Assembly (NCBI RefSeq): GCF_003058325.1
Contig: NZ_CP028843.1
Span: 1,169,501 to 1,233,500 of the forward strand
Length of the DNA stretch: 64,000 nt
Source of the DNA: Methylobacterium currus
Lineage (GTDB): Bacteria > Pseudomonadota > Alphaproteobacteria > Rhizobiales > Beijerinckiaceae
Direction of reading: 5' to 3'
This document shows, piece by piece, positions 9,113 to 17,639 of the stretch (position 1 is its first letter; every line of letters begins with the position of its first letter). A model generated the notes under the pieces. That model was not told where the DNA came from, ran no database searches, and saw only the letters and a list, made by a program, of their open reading frames with translations. A program made the translations under genes and the position numbers.

Positions 9113-9126
9113 GCAGCAATTGCTGC
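9113..9126. promoter_or_regulatory. 14-bp palindrome upstream of cydA
   Basis: GCAGCAATTGCTGC is a perfect palindrome about 136 bp upstream of the cydA start. A second palindrome, AATTGCAATT, is at 9134-9143. Both are A/T-rich at the centre in a GC-rich region, which fits an operator. On the minus strand TTGCTG followed 16 bases later by TAGCTT could be a promoter. The regulator is unknown. Confidence 0.35.
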
Positions 9127-9187
9127 GCGCACGAATTGCAATTGACACGCAACGGCCCCGGTCCGGGACCGGCAAGGCGGGCCGCTT

Positions 9188-9514
9188 TCAGCGCGCCGCA
9201 CCGCTCCGTCCGCCCGCGAAGGCCGGGTTGCGGTCGGCGGCCCGGGCCGCGCTCGGCGGCAGGCCGTCCCCGTCCCGCGGCGGGGACCAGGAGGGCAGGG
9301 GAGCGCGGGCGTTCCGCCCGGCAGGCCGCTCCTTCTGCCAACCGTAGCCGGCATTGATCCCGGCATAGAATCCCGTGAAGTCCGTCGCCCCGGCCGGGGA
9401 GATGAGGAGGCCGGACAGTACGAGGCCCGCCAGCGTTGCCCGCAAACGGAAAGGAGCGGTGGCCAGGGGCCACCGCTCTATCCGTGTCGATCGATCACTC
9501 GTGCGACAGCGCAC
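9188..9514 (-). pseudogene. Probable remnant of an Omp25-like outer membrane protein
   Basis: The open frame contains a signal-like stretch (LRATLAGLVLSGLLISPAGA) followed by DFTGFYAGINAGYGWQKE, the typical first strand of Omp25-type beta barrels. After that it degenerates into low-complexity Arg/Pro/Ala sequence and stops at 108 codons, against ~200 or more for the family. The only ATG lies upstream of the cold-shock gene's terminator hairpin, so a true start, if any, would be downstream (TTG near 9441). It is either a decayed gene or a very short secreted protein. Confidence 0.4.
9449..9478 (-). terminator. Terminator of the cold-shock gene
   Basis: An 11-bp perfect stem, GAGCGGTGGCC (9454-9464) with GGCCACCGCTC (9468-9478), closes a 3-base loop. 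On the minus strand it is followed by CTTT. It starts about 40 bp after the stop of the cold-shock gene. Confidence 0.7.
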
Positions 9515-9520
9515 CGAGGA

Positions 9521-10297
9521 TCAGTCCACGCTGATGCTCTGGGCCTCACGGCCCTTCATGCCCTCGACCACGCCCATGGTGACGGGCTGGCCCTCGGCGA
9601 GGGACTCGAGGCCGGCGCGGGCGAGCGCCGAGCGGTGGATGAAGACGTCCTTGCCGCCGTCATTCACCGAGACGAAGCCGAAACCCTTGGCGGGATCGTA
9701 CCACTTCACGGTACCGCTCATCTCGGTCGACGGGCCGGAGGCGAAGCGTCCACCGCCGCCACCGCGTTCGGGACGGTCGCCGTAGCCGCCGCCACCACCG
9801 AAGCCGCCGGTGCGCGGCGGGCGGGGATCGCGGCGGACCGGAGCCTCGGCCGTGCTGGTGTCCACGCTGGTGATGTTGGTCACCTGCGGGCCCTTCTGGC
9901 CCTGCGCGGTCTGGACGGTCAGGCGGGTGCCCGGCATCAGATCGGCGTGGCCGGCCGCCTCGACGGCGCGGATGTGGAGGAAGGCGTCGCCCGAGCCGTC
10001 GCCGAGCTCGACGAAGCCGAAGCCCTTCTCCTTGTTGAACCACTTGACCGTCGCGTCACGCTCCGGCCCGGAGGGGGCGGCGCTGCGCGGTCCGCCGCGG
10101 TCGAAGCCACCGCCGCCGCCGCCGAAGCCGCCGCCGCCGTAACCACCACCGCCGCCGCCACCGTAGCCGCCGCCACCGCCACCATAGCCACCGCCGTAGC
10201 TGCTGCCCTGCGGCGCCTGGTCAGGCCACCGCGGCTCGCCACCACCCTCGTCGAAGCCGCGACGGCGCGGCTCCCTGAAATCACGACCACGTCCCAT
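9521..10297 (-). CDS. Double cold-shock-domain protein with Gly-rich N-terminus
   Basis: A 258-residue cytoplasmic nucleic-acid-binding protein. Residues ~1-75 are an RG/GGY-rich disordered region (runs of GGGGYGG). Two cold-shock domains follow: the first near residues 80-145 with RNP motifs KGFGFVE and DAFLHI, the second near 190-255 with KGFGFVS and DVFIHRS. A Gly/Arg linker separates them. Such proteins bind RNA or single-stranded DNA and act as RNA chaperones. The upstream frame to 10420 is discarded; MGRGRDFREPRRRG is the natural start. It is monocistronic with its own terminator. Confidence 0.92.
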   Translation of the reverse strand: MGRGRDFREPRRRGFDEGGGEPRWPDQAPQGSSYGGGYGGGGGGYGGGGGGGYGGGGFGGGGGGFDRGGPRSAAPSGPERDATVKWFNKEKGFGFVELGDGSGDAFLHIRAVEAAGHADLMPGTRLTVQTAQGQKGPQVTNITSVDTSTAEAPVRRDPRPPRTGGFGGGGGYGDRPERGGGGGRFASGPSTEMSGTVKWYDPAKGFGFVSVNDGGKDVFIHRSALARAGLESLAEGQPVTMGVVEGMKGREAQSISVD

Positions 10298-10702
10298 TAG
10301 AAGCTCGCCAAAACGTAAAAACCGCCGACCACCCTTGTACCCCGGTGCGCTCTGTGCCTGACAGCCGACGCCTCGGGATCGTTCCATTCCCGGCTGCGGT
10401 GACCAAGATGACCGCCACACTCCTGACGCAACTCAGACCGTACCGCAAGGCGGATCTGCTACGCGTGGCGATGACGGGGGTTACTTTCTCACGTCGCGGC
10501 GCGGATTGACAGCCCGATTCGGTATCTTTTCCCCGTGTCCATCGCGCATCACTGTGGCGTATGAGCACGGCCCCGCGGGCGCGGGCGCGGGCCCGCATGC
10601 CATCGATCGGGGCCCGATGCCATGGGGCGGAACCGCGCCGGACCCTGCCGGGACCGCGACGCGTTGCCTGCCTGCCCCCGTTGCCCCCTCGCCGAGGTCC
10701 CG
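10298..10702. other. Divergent promoter region between cold-shock gene and selO
   Basis: About 405 bp between two divergent genes with no supported coding sequence. It presumably contains both promoters and the leader of the cold-shock mRNA, which in this family is often long and structured; I could not identify specific elements. Confidence 0.4.
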
Positions 10703-12136
10703 ATGCCGGCCCACCCTCTTCGCCCGTCGCGCCGCCACGCCGATCTCGGCCCCGACTTCTACGACGTCGTCGCGCCCGCCCGCTTCCCGGCCCACATCCT
10801 GCGCCACCGCAACCAGCCCTGGGCCGAGCGAGTGGGCTTGAGCGGCCTCGGCGACGAGGCGTGGATCGCGCATTTCGGCCGGTTCGAACCGCTCCCCGGC
10901 AGCTTTCCCGAACCGCTGGCCCTGCGCTACCACGGCCACCAGTTCCGGAGCTACAACCCGGAACTCGGCGACGGCCGCGGCTTCCTGTTCGCGCAAGTGC
11001 ACGATCTCGCCGACGGGCGCCTGCTCGATCTCGGCACGAAGGGCAGCGGCCAGACGCCGTGGTCGCGCACGGCCGACGGCCGCCTGACCCTCAAGGGCGG
11101 GGTGCGCGAGGTGCTGGCCACGACGATGCTCGAGGCCCTCGGCGTCGAGACCTCGAAGTCGTTCAGCCTGATCGAGACCGGGGAGGCGCTGATCCGCGGC
11201 GACGAGCCGTCGCCGACCCGCTCCTCGGTGCTGGTGCGGCTCAGCCACTCGCACATCCGCATCGGCACCTTCCAGCGCTTCCGCGCCTTCGACGACACCG
11301 GCAACCTGCTCCGGCTCCTCGACCATACGGTGCGCACCTACCGGCCGGAGGCGTGGCGCGACGATCCGGCGGACCGGGCCGCGGCCTTCCTCGCCGAAGT
11401 CTGCCTCCGGGTCGCCCGCATGGGCGCGCAATGGATGGCGGCAGGGTTCGTCCACGGCGTGCTCAATACCGACAACATCAACGTGACCGGCGAGAGCTTC
11501 GATTACGGCCCGTGGCGCTTCGCTCCCGTCAACGACCCGGCCTTCACCGCCGCCTATTTCGACGAGTACGGCCTCTACGCCTTCGGGCGCCAGCCGGAGG
11601 CCCTGGGGTGGAACCTCGCGCGCCTCGCCGAGTGCCTGCTGCCGCTCTCCGACGAGGCGCGGCTGGGTGCGGCGATGGACGCCTACGGCCCGGCCCTGCA
11701 GGACGCCTTCGCGCACGCGATCCTGCGCCGCCTGGGCCTCGCGGTGCCGGCGGACGAGACGGCGATGCACGCTCTCGTCGGGGCGTTCTGGGCCTTCCTG
11801 CAGCAGAGCCGGGCGCCGTTCGAGCAGGTCTTCTTCGACTGGTACGGGGGGCTGGCGAGCGAGGCGCGGGCGGCCCGCAGCCCGGCCGCCGCGCATTACG
11901 CCGGCGAGGGCTTTGCACGGGTGCGTCAGGCGCTCGGCGCCGTCTCGCCCGATCCGGCGGCGCGGCTCGACCATCCGTACTTCGCCAGGCGTGAGCCCTG
12001 CACGATGCTGATCGACGAGGTCGAGGCCCTGTGGGCGCCGATCGCGGCCGACGACGACTGGTCGGCCTACCACGCCAAGCTCGCGGCGATCGGCGAGATG
12101 GCGCAGGCCTACGGCACGGAGCCGGCCGCGCCCTGA
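10703..12136 (+). CDS. selO: SelO/YdiU family protein adenylyltransferase
   Basis: A 477-residue pseudokinase-fold protein. Conserved family blocks are ALRYHGHQFRSYNPELGDGRG, DLGTKGSGQTPWSR with the nucleotide-binding Lys, and FVHGVLNTDNINVTGESFDYGPW, which contains the metal-binding Asn/Asp residues. SelO homologues transfer AMP from ATP to Ser/Thr/Tyr of proteins and are linked to redox homeostasis. ATG at 10703 was chosen after GAGGT; the open frame begins at 10622 but those residues are not family-like. The 3' end overlaps the convergent gene by 28 bp. Confidence 0.93.
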   Translation: MPAHPLRPSRRHADLGPDFYDVVAPARFPAHILRHRNQPWAERVGLSGLGDEAWIAHFGRFEPLPGSFPEPLALRYHGHQFRSYNPELGDGRGFLFAQVHDLADGRLLDLGTKGSGQTPWSRTADGRLTLKGGVREVLATTMLEALGVETSKSFSLIETGEALIRGDEPSPTRSSVLVRLSHSHIRIGTFQRFRAFDDTGNLLRLLDHTVRTYRPEAWRDDPADRAAAFLAEVCLRVARMGAQWMAAGFVHGVLNTDNINVTGESFDYGPWRFAPVNDPAFTAAYFDEYGLYAFGRQPEALGWNLARLAECLLPLSDEARLGAAMDAYGPALQDAFAHAILRRLGLAVPADETAMHALVGAFWAFLQQSRAPFEQVFFDWYGGLASEARAARSPAAAHYAGEGFARVRQALGAVSPDPAARLDHPYFARREPCTMLIDEVEALWAPIAADDDWSAYHAKLAAIGEMAQAYGTEPAAP

Positions 12137-13824
12137 GGCCGCGGAGGCGGCTCCGGGGGGCTGCGGGGATCGGCGCCGCTCAGGCCGACGCCCCGGAACA
12201 GGTGCCGGCCGAGAGGGTCCATGCGGTAGCCCGTCACCTCGCGCCGCGCGACGACGAACACCGCCGAATGGGCGATCGGCACCCACGGCACCTCGCGGGC
12301 GAAGATGCCTTGCGCCTGCCGGTAGAGCGCGGCCCGGGCCTCCTGGTCGGGCAGGCGCCGGGCCCGGGTCACCAGGGCGTCGAAGGCGGGATCGCACCAG
12401 CGGGCGACGTTGCTGCCGCCGGGCCGGGCCGGGATGCAGCCGAGCAGCACGCCGAGGAAGTTGTCCGGATCGCCGTTATCGGCGGTCCAGCCGAACAGCG
12501 CCATCGCCGGCACGCCGGCCAGCATCTTGGCGCGGTAGGCGCTCCACTCGTCGGTGAGCAGCCGCAGCCGCACGCCGATGCGGGCGAGGTCGGCCTGGAT
12601 CATGTCGGCGACGCGCCGGCCGTTGGGATTGTAGGCCCGGCTCACCGGCGGGTACCACAGCTCGGCCTCGAAGCCGGACGGGAACCCGGCCTCGGCCAGC
12701 AGCCGCTGCGCCGCCGCCCGGTCGAGGGGCGGATCCCTGAGCGTCGGGTCGTGGCCCCAGAGGTTCGGCGGCAGGGGCGAGCGGGCCGCCGTGCCGCCCG
12801 GGCCGTAGATCCCCTCGACGATCGCCGCCTTGTCGATCGCCATCGCGACGGCGCGGCGCACCCGCAGGTCGTCGAACGGCGGTCTCAGCACGTTGAGGGC
12901 GAGGTAGCCGATATTCAGCTCCTCCTCCCGCATCAGGGTCAGCGCCGGGTCGGTCCGGATGGAGTCGAGGTCGGCCGGGTTGGGGAAGGGCATCAGGTGG
13001 CACTCGCCGGCCCGGACCTTGGCCAGCCGCACCGCCGCGTTGGGGGTGATCGAGAAGACCAGGCTGTCGACCGGCTGGCGCCCGCCCCAATGCTCCGGGA
13101 AGACGCGGTAGCGGAGCGCGACGTCGGGCTGGAACGCCACGAAGCTGAACGGGCCGGTGCCGATCGGCTCGCGGTCGAAGCGCTCCTGCTCGCCGGCCGC
13201 CAGGAGCATGGCAGCGTATTCCGCCGACTGGATCGCCCCGAGTGCCATGGCGATGTTCGGCAGGAAGGTGGCGTCGGCCTCGCGCAGGCGGATGCGCACC
13301 GTGCGGGGATCGAGCGCCTCGACGGCCTCGATCAGGTCGGGCAGGCCGAGATCGCGAAAATAGGCGTATTGCCCCCCGGAGACGGCGTGGAACGGGTGGT
13401 CGGCCCGCCATTGCCGGGTGATCGAGAACACCACGTCCTCGGCGGCGAGCGGCCGGGTCGGCTTGAACCGGGCGTTGCGGTGGAACGCGACGCCGGGCCG
13501 CAAGGAGAAGGTGTAGTCGCGCCCGTCCGGCGAGACCGTCCAGGATTCGGCGAGGCTCGGGCGGATCGTGGTGGTGCCGGGCTCGAACGCCACCAGGGTG
13601 TCGAAGACCGGCCAGGCCGCGTCCATCCCCGTCGTCGTGGTGACGAGCTGCGGGTTGAGCGATTCGGGATTGCCCTCGGAGCAGAAGACCAGGGTCCTGG
13701 CGGCGGCCGGCAGCGCGGCGAGCCAGAGGGCGGCGCCCAGAACGGTCGCGGCGCGACGACGGACGGGGAACCGCCCGCCTGCGGCCCGGCCCCGTGTTCC
13801 GGCTCGTTGAGTCCTGCCCGGCAT
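12109..13824 (-). CDS. ABC transporter periplasmic substrate-binding protein, family 5
   Basis: A 571-residue SBP_bac_5 protein of the dipeptide/oligopeptide/nickel class. An N-terminal signal (VRRRAATVLGAALWLAALPAAA) is followed by TLVFCSEGNPESLNPQ, the standard DppA-like opening, then SLAESWTVSPDGRDYTFSLRPGV and late family blocks such as ALFGWTADNGDPDNFLGVLL. It would bind peptides or similar solutes in the periplasm. No permease or ATPase gene is adjacent, so it is an orphan binding protein. ATG at 13824 follows GAGGGG. The C-terminal tail is Pro-rich and overlaps the end of selO. Confidence 0.92.
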   Translation of the reverse strand: MPGRTQRAGTRGRAAGGRFPVRRRAATVLGAALWLAALPAAARTLVFCSEGNPESLNPQLVTTTTGMDAAWPVFDTLVAFEPGTTTIRPSLAESWTVSPDGRDYTFSLRPGVAFHRNARFKPTRPLAAEDVVFSITRQWRADHPFHAVSGGQYAYFRDLGLPDLIEAVEALDPRTVRIRLREADATFLPNIAMALGAIQSAEYAAMLLAAGEQERFDREPIGTGPFSFVAFQPDVALRYRVFPEHWGGRQPVDSLVFSITPNAAVRLAKVRAGECHLMPFPNPADLDSIRTDPALTLMREEELNIGYLALNVLRPPFDDLRVRRAVAMAIDKAAIVEGIYGPGGTAARSPLPPNLWGHDPTLRDPPLDRAAAQRLLAEAGFPSGFEAELWYPPVSRAYNPNGRRVADMIQADLARIGVRLRLLTDEWSAYRAKMLAGVPAMALFGWTADNGDPDNFLGVLLGCIPARPGGSNVARWCDPAFDALVTRARRLPDQEARAALYRQAQGIFAREVPWVPIAHSAVFVVARREVTGYRMDPLGRHLFRGVGLSGADPRSPPEPPPRPQGAAGSVP

Positions 13825-13909
13825 CGCCCCCTCGTCTCCGCCGTCGCCGCCTGGTCGCTCTTGGTGCCGGCCCATACCGGAAGGACATCGTCCCCCCATC
13901 GGCCGTTGT

Positions 13910-16372
13910 CTATTGTGCCGCCACGCGGCTCTCCGCGCCCACCCGCGCCGGCGCGAGCCGGGCCGGGAACTCGACCCGCACCACCGTCCCGCTGCCCTCC
14001 CGGCTCTCGACCGCGATGCGGCCCTGCAGCTGCCCGGTGACCAGGTTGTAGACGATGTGCATCCCGAGCCCCGAGCTGCCGCGGTGGCGGGCGGTGGTGA
14101 AGAACGGGTCGAAGATGCGCTCCCGGTCCGTCGTCGCGATGCCGCGGCCGTCGTCGCGCACCTCGAGACGCACCCAGCCGCCCTCCTGGGGCAGCGCGCC
14201 CTGAGGGGCCGCGATCTGCGAGACCGCGACCACGATGCGCCCCGGCTTTCCGTCCGCGAAGGCGTGCACCACCGCGTTCTTGACCAGGTTGGTGATGACC
14301 TGGGCCAGCGCCCCCGGATGGGTGTCGACCTCGAACTCCCCGCCCCCGAACCCGTCAGGCGCTTCCAGATCCTGCGCGTCCAGATCCTGGACCTCCAGGT
14401 CGAGCCGGTGCCCGCCCCGGCGCAGGAGCGGCCCGAGGCTGCGCAGCAATTCTCCCAGCCACTCGCGCAAGGCGAAGCGGCGGTGCTCGTCGCTCACCCG
14501 GTCGACGGCGACCTGCTTGAAGCTGTGGACCAGGTCCGCCGCCCGGGCGAGGTTGGCGGTGAGCAGGTGCGAGCCCTCCTGCATCCGCTCGACGAAGTGG
14601 GAGAGGCGCGAGCGCGAGAGCTGGCCGGTCTTCGCCACCTCGCCGAAATCCCGCGCCTCGTCGCGCACCAGGGTCGCGGTGGTGAGCGCGATGCCGAGCG
14701 GCGTGTTGATCTCGTGCGCGACCCCGGCCACGAGCTGGCCGAGCGAGGCGAGCTTCTCGGCCTGGATCAGGTCGGACTGGGTCTGGCGCAGCTCGACGAG
14801 CGTCCGGTCGGCCTCCTCCTTGGCCCGGCGCAGGGCCCGCTCGCGCCGGCCGATCTCCTCGACGAACATCGCGGTGGCCCGCGCCATGTCGCCGAGCTCG
14901 TCGCGCCGGCGCCCGACCGCCTCGCCCACATCCCCGCCCCCCAGCACGCGCCGGGACGGATCGGCGGCAAGGGCCAGCATGCTGCGCTGGAGCTGGCGCA
15001 GGGGCCCGGTGATCGAGTGCGCCGCCGCGAGGCCCACCGTCGAGCCGACCACCAGGCCGGCGCCGGCGCCGACGAGCAGCAGGCGCAGCAGGAAGGTGCC
15101 GAGGCGGTCGGCGTCGTCGATGAAGACCTCGTTGAGGCTGCGGGCGGTCTCGCCGATCACGGCGGCGAGGCCGTCCATCGCCGCGATGCCCTCGTTCTGC
15201 CGGCGCAGCCCCTCGACCGTGGTGCCGAGGCGCTCGCGCCAGCCGTCGATCGCCTCGATCATCTCGCCCTGGATCAGCGGCGAGATCGGCAGGGCGGCGG
15301 CGGTCTCGGACAGGCGCCGCCCGTCCTCCAGCATCGCGGCCGCGGCCGGCACGTCGCGCCGGCGCAGCGCCTCGGCGGTGCGCTGGCCGAGCTTGAGGGT
15401 CTCGAGGGCGATGTTCTGGGTCGCCTGCTCGGTCTCGTTGGCCTGCACGGCGTAGGAGAGGAGCTGCGTGACCTCGTCGTGCAGGGCGCGCTGGGCCGAC
15501 CCGTCGATCTTGAGGACCCGCTCGCACCACTCGTCGAGGACGCTGACCGGGGAGGGGAGCGGCGCATGGTCCGCGACCGCACCGCCCGCGGCGAGGGGGC
15601 GCGGCTCCTCGGTCCCGCGCCAGGCTTCGTAGGCGGCGGTCAGGATCAGCAGCTCCTCGGCCTCGCGCTCGCGCCGGTCGCCTTTCAGCGCCGCCGCGAG
15701 GTCGCGGGCGGCGTTGCGCACCTGAACCATCGAGGACGCCGCGCCGCCGGCCCCGCCCCCGGCGCCCTTCACGGCCCCCGTAGCGGCCTCCTTGGCGGCC
15801 TCGATCTCGGCCTGCGCCACCAGGGCGCGCAGCTCGTTGACCGCCCCGACCACGTCGCGGACCTGCCGCAGGGTCCCGGCCTTGTCGGTGAGGGAGACGA
15901 CGAGGTCGGTATTGGCGGCGCGCTGACGGTCCCGGGCCTGGTCGGCGAGGCTCACCAGGGCGTCGGCGCGGGCGGCCATCTCGGCGATCAGCCCGTCATT
16001 CTCCCGGGTGATCCGCACCAGGGCCTGCATCTGCTCGATGGAATCCTTCAGCGCGTCGCGCGCCGCCTCGATGCGGGCGGCCTGGTCCGGGGTGCGGGCG
16101 AAGCGGCGCAGGTCGTCGAGGGAGCCGGCCGATTCCGCGGTCAGGCGGGCGAAGCGCTCGGCATGGTCGGTGCGCTCGGCCGGGCGCGCCGCCACGAACT
16201 CGTCGCGCACCGTCGTCGACAGGGTCAGGGTGCGGTAGATCGCCCCCGCCAGCACCGCGCCGTCGCGGGCCTTCCCGGCCTGGGCGAGCAGGAGCCAGCC
16301 GGCGAGCGCGATCAGCGCCGCGATGGCGATCGGCAGACCGCCGACCAGGAAGATCTTGTGGCCGACCCGCAT
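13910..16372 (-). CDS. Membrane sensor histidine kinase with large periplasmic domain
   Basis: An 820-residue kinase. TM1 is about residues 7-31; an unusually long, mostly helical and Ala-rich sensor region runs ~32-425; TM2 is 428-451; HAMP is ~452-505; a coiled coil with AEKLASLGQL leads to the H-box GVAHEINTPLG with phospho-acceptor His553. The ATPase follows: N box ITNLVKNAVVHAF, G1 DDGRGI, F box FDPFFTT, G2 SGLGMHIV. All catalytic motifs look intact. No response regulator is adjacent, so it is an orphan kinase in this window; the signal is unknown. It lies 85 bp downstream of... rather upstream-adjacent on the same strand to the solute-binding protein, and coupling between them is possible but unproven. 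Confidence 0.92.
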   Translation of the reverse strand: MRVGHKIFLVGGLPIAIAALIALAGWLLLAQAGKARDGAVLAGAIYRTLTLSTTVRDEFVAARPAERTDHAERFARLTAESAGSLDDLRRFARTPDQAARIEAARDALKDSIEQMQALVRITRENDGLIAEMAARADALVSLADQARDRQRAANTDLVVSLTDKAGTLRQVRDVVGAVNELRALVAQAEIEAAKEAATGAVKGAGGGAGGAASSMVQVRNAARDLAAALKGDRREREAEELLILTAAYEAWRGTEEPRPLAAGGAVADHAPLPSPVSVLDEWCERVLKIDGSAQRALHDEVTQLLSYAVQANETEQATQNIALETLKLGQRTAEALRRRDVPAAAAMLEDGRRLSETAAALPISPLIQGEMIEAIDGWRERLGTTVEGLRRQNEGIAAMDGLAAVIGETARSLNEVFIDDADRLGTFLLRLLLVGAGAGLVVGSTVGLAAAHSITGPLRQLQRSMLALAADPSRRVLGGGDVGEAVGRRRDELGDMARATAMFVEEIGRRERALRRAKEEADRTLVELRQTQSDLIQAEKLASLGQLVAGVAHEINTPLGIALTTATLVRDEARDFGEVAKTGQLSRSRLSHFVERMQEGSHLLTANLARAADLVHSFKQVAVDRVSDEHRRFALREWLGELLRSLGPLLRRGGHRLDLEVQDLDAQDLEAPDGFGGGEFEVDTHPGALAQVITNLVKNAVVHAFADGKPGRIVVAVSQIAAPQGALPQEGGWVRLEVRDDGRGIATTDRERIFDPFFTTARHRGSSGLGMHIVYNLVTGQLQGRIAVESREGSGTVVRVEFPARLAPARVGAESRVAAQ

Positions 16373-16441
16373 CGTGCCCCGTTCCGCCGCGGGGCCGACT
16401 ATGCATCAAATCTCAAGGTCTGCCAGGGCCGGGGGTCGGCC

Positions 16442-16714
16442 TCACCCGGGCACCGGCGGCCGCAGGCCGGTCCGGCCGCGCGGCCCGGAAGCGGGGCCCG
16501 GCCGGCGTTTCGTCGCCCGGGGCTCGGCGGCCTGCCGCCGCGGCGGGGCGATGCCGACCGGGCCGGAGGTCGCCGGACGGGCGGGGAGCAGGGGAGCCGG
16601 CCGGCAGCCGGTGCAGGCGCCCCGCCCCGCGCCGAGCAGGGCGCGCAACGCCTCCAGCTCGGCGGGATCGCCGTCCAGGACTGCGTCCAGGAGATCGGCG
16701 CTGAAATGCGGCAT
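16442..16714 (-). CDS. Small hypothetical protein
   Basis: A 90-residue frame, MPHFSADLLDAVLDGDPAELEALRALLG..., with a CTGC pair and a basic, Pro/Arg-rich C-terminal half. No family recognised. It sits between the histidine kinase and a Pro-rich secreted protein on the same strand. The N-terminal 30 residues look protein-like and helical; the tail could be spurious. The ribosome binding site is weak (GAGACC). Confidence 0.4.
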   Translation of the reverse strand: MPHFSADLLDAVLDGDPAELEALRALLGAGRGACTGCRPAPLLPARPATSGPVGIAPPRRQAAEPRATKRRPGPASGPRGRTGLRPPVPG

Positions 16715-16756
16715 GACGGTCTCGCGATCGGCGGCCTCGTGGCGGCGTTCGGCGCG

Positions 16757-17143
16757 TCAGCCGAACGAGACCCGGCCCGGCATCCGGACGGGCGGCGCCG
16801 GACGCTGCTCCTCGATCATCCGCACCGGCCGGCGCGGCTCGGGCCCCTGCGGAGCATTCTCCGGCCGCAGGCACGCTCCGGGCCGGTAGGGCCAGGCCGT
16901 CTCCGTGCAGGCGCGCGCGGCGGGCGCCGTCGAGGCCGGAACCGTCGCGGACATCTCCGGAGGAGCCTCGACGGGAGCCGACTTGGACGCCGGCATGGGG
17001 GCCGACTTGGACGCCGGCATGGGGGCCGGCATGGGGGCCGACTTGGGCGCCTCCGACGCCAGGTGCAGGGCCGTCGTCTTCGTCATCTCGACAATGCCGG
17101 CCGTCAACATCGCACTGATCAGGATCACCCGCGCCGCAACCAT
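16757..17143 (-). CDS. Secreted or membrane-anchored Pro/Ala-rich hypothetical protein
   Basis: A 128-residue protein starting MVAARVILISAMLTAGIVEM, a hydrophobic N-terminus, then a repeated APMPASKS-type segment encoded by direct DNA repeats at about 16978-17040. The C-terminal part is Pro-rich with two cysteines (RACTETAWPYRPGACL). A strong GAGGAGG precedes the ATG. The longer frame to 17332 is excluded because it would run through the terminator at 17307. The function is unknown. Confidence 0.6.
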   Translation of the reverse strand: MVAARVILISAMLTAGIVEMTKTTALHLASEAPKSAPMPAPMPASKSAPMPASKSAPVEAPPEMSATVPASTAPAARACTETAWPYRPGACLRPENAPQGPEPRRPVRMIEEQRPAPPVRMPGRVSFG

Positions 17144-17306
17144 CTTCGCCTCCTCGCCGCCCGTTATCGCCGGGCTCTTGTGGGGGGCGGTATAGGCGCG
17201 GTGCATGTCCGCGATTTTGCGTCGGAGTCCCAAATCGGGCCAGTCGGAGCCCGTCGTGTTTCGTCGGCTGCATTGGACGAAACATTCGGCGGCACTGGAC
17301 GGGCAA

Positions 17307-17339
17307 GAAAAATCCCCCTCGCCGGTCGGCAAGGGGGAT
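17307..17339 (-). terminator. Intrinsic terminator after the 4-Cys protein gene
   Basis: ATCCCCCT (17312-17319) pairs with AGGGGGAT (17332-17339), with an inner GCCG/CGGC pairing. On the minus strand it is followed by a run of T residues (17308-17312). It lies about 75 bp beyond the stop at 17414. Confidence 0.8.
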
Positions 17340-17413
17340 GAAGACCATCAGAGAAAGCTTGGCTCCGCCGCAGATCGCGCCCGGATCAATTGGACAAGAT
17401 TGATCGACCTGAC

Positions 17414-17623
17414 TTACTCGGCTGGGTTCTGCTCGGCGGTGAAGTGGCCGCACCAGTCCTGGCCGGCAACGACCGGCCACAGGCCGTGGCCCTGCGGCTC
17501 CGGCTGGCTGACCGGCGGGTTGTAGCGGCACAGGCCCTGGTCGCCGGTGGCGGCGGCGCCATTGAGCTGGTGGTCGTCGAAGTAGCGGCAGCTGTTGCAG
17601 GCCGCGCCCTGGATGGTCGCCAT
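17414..17623 (-). CDS. Small four-cysteine protein
   Basis: A 69-residue protein with MATIQGAACNSCRYFDDHQL at the start and QDWCGHFTAEQ near the end, plus a middle LCRYNPP. The spacing CNSC ... C ... C is consistent with a metal or iron-sulfur site and resembles small high-potential-like or zinc-binding proteins, but no known family is claimed. No signal peptide is present. A clear GGGAGAGAT ribosome binding site precedes the ATG and the gene has its own terminator, supporting expression as a single unit. Confidence 0.75.
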   Translation of the reverse strand: MATIQGAACNSCRYFDDHQLNGAAATGDQGLCRYNPPVSQPEPQGHGLWPVVAGQDWCGHFTAEQNPAE

Positions 17624-17639
17624 CGTGATCTCTCCCGTC

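Noticed and set aside
17144..17332. N-terminal extension of the Pro-rich secreted protein
   Set aside because: It would pass through the terminator of the neighbouring gene and lacks a start signal; the internal MVAARV start has a strong GAGGAGG.
13913..17341. Very long plus-strand open frame (over 1,100 codons)
   Set aside because: It is the antisense shadow of the histidine kinase; composition is His/Arg/Gly-rich with no domain, a common artefact in GC-rich genomes.
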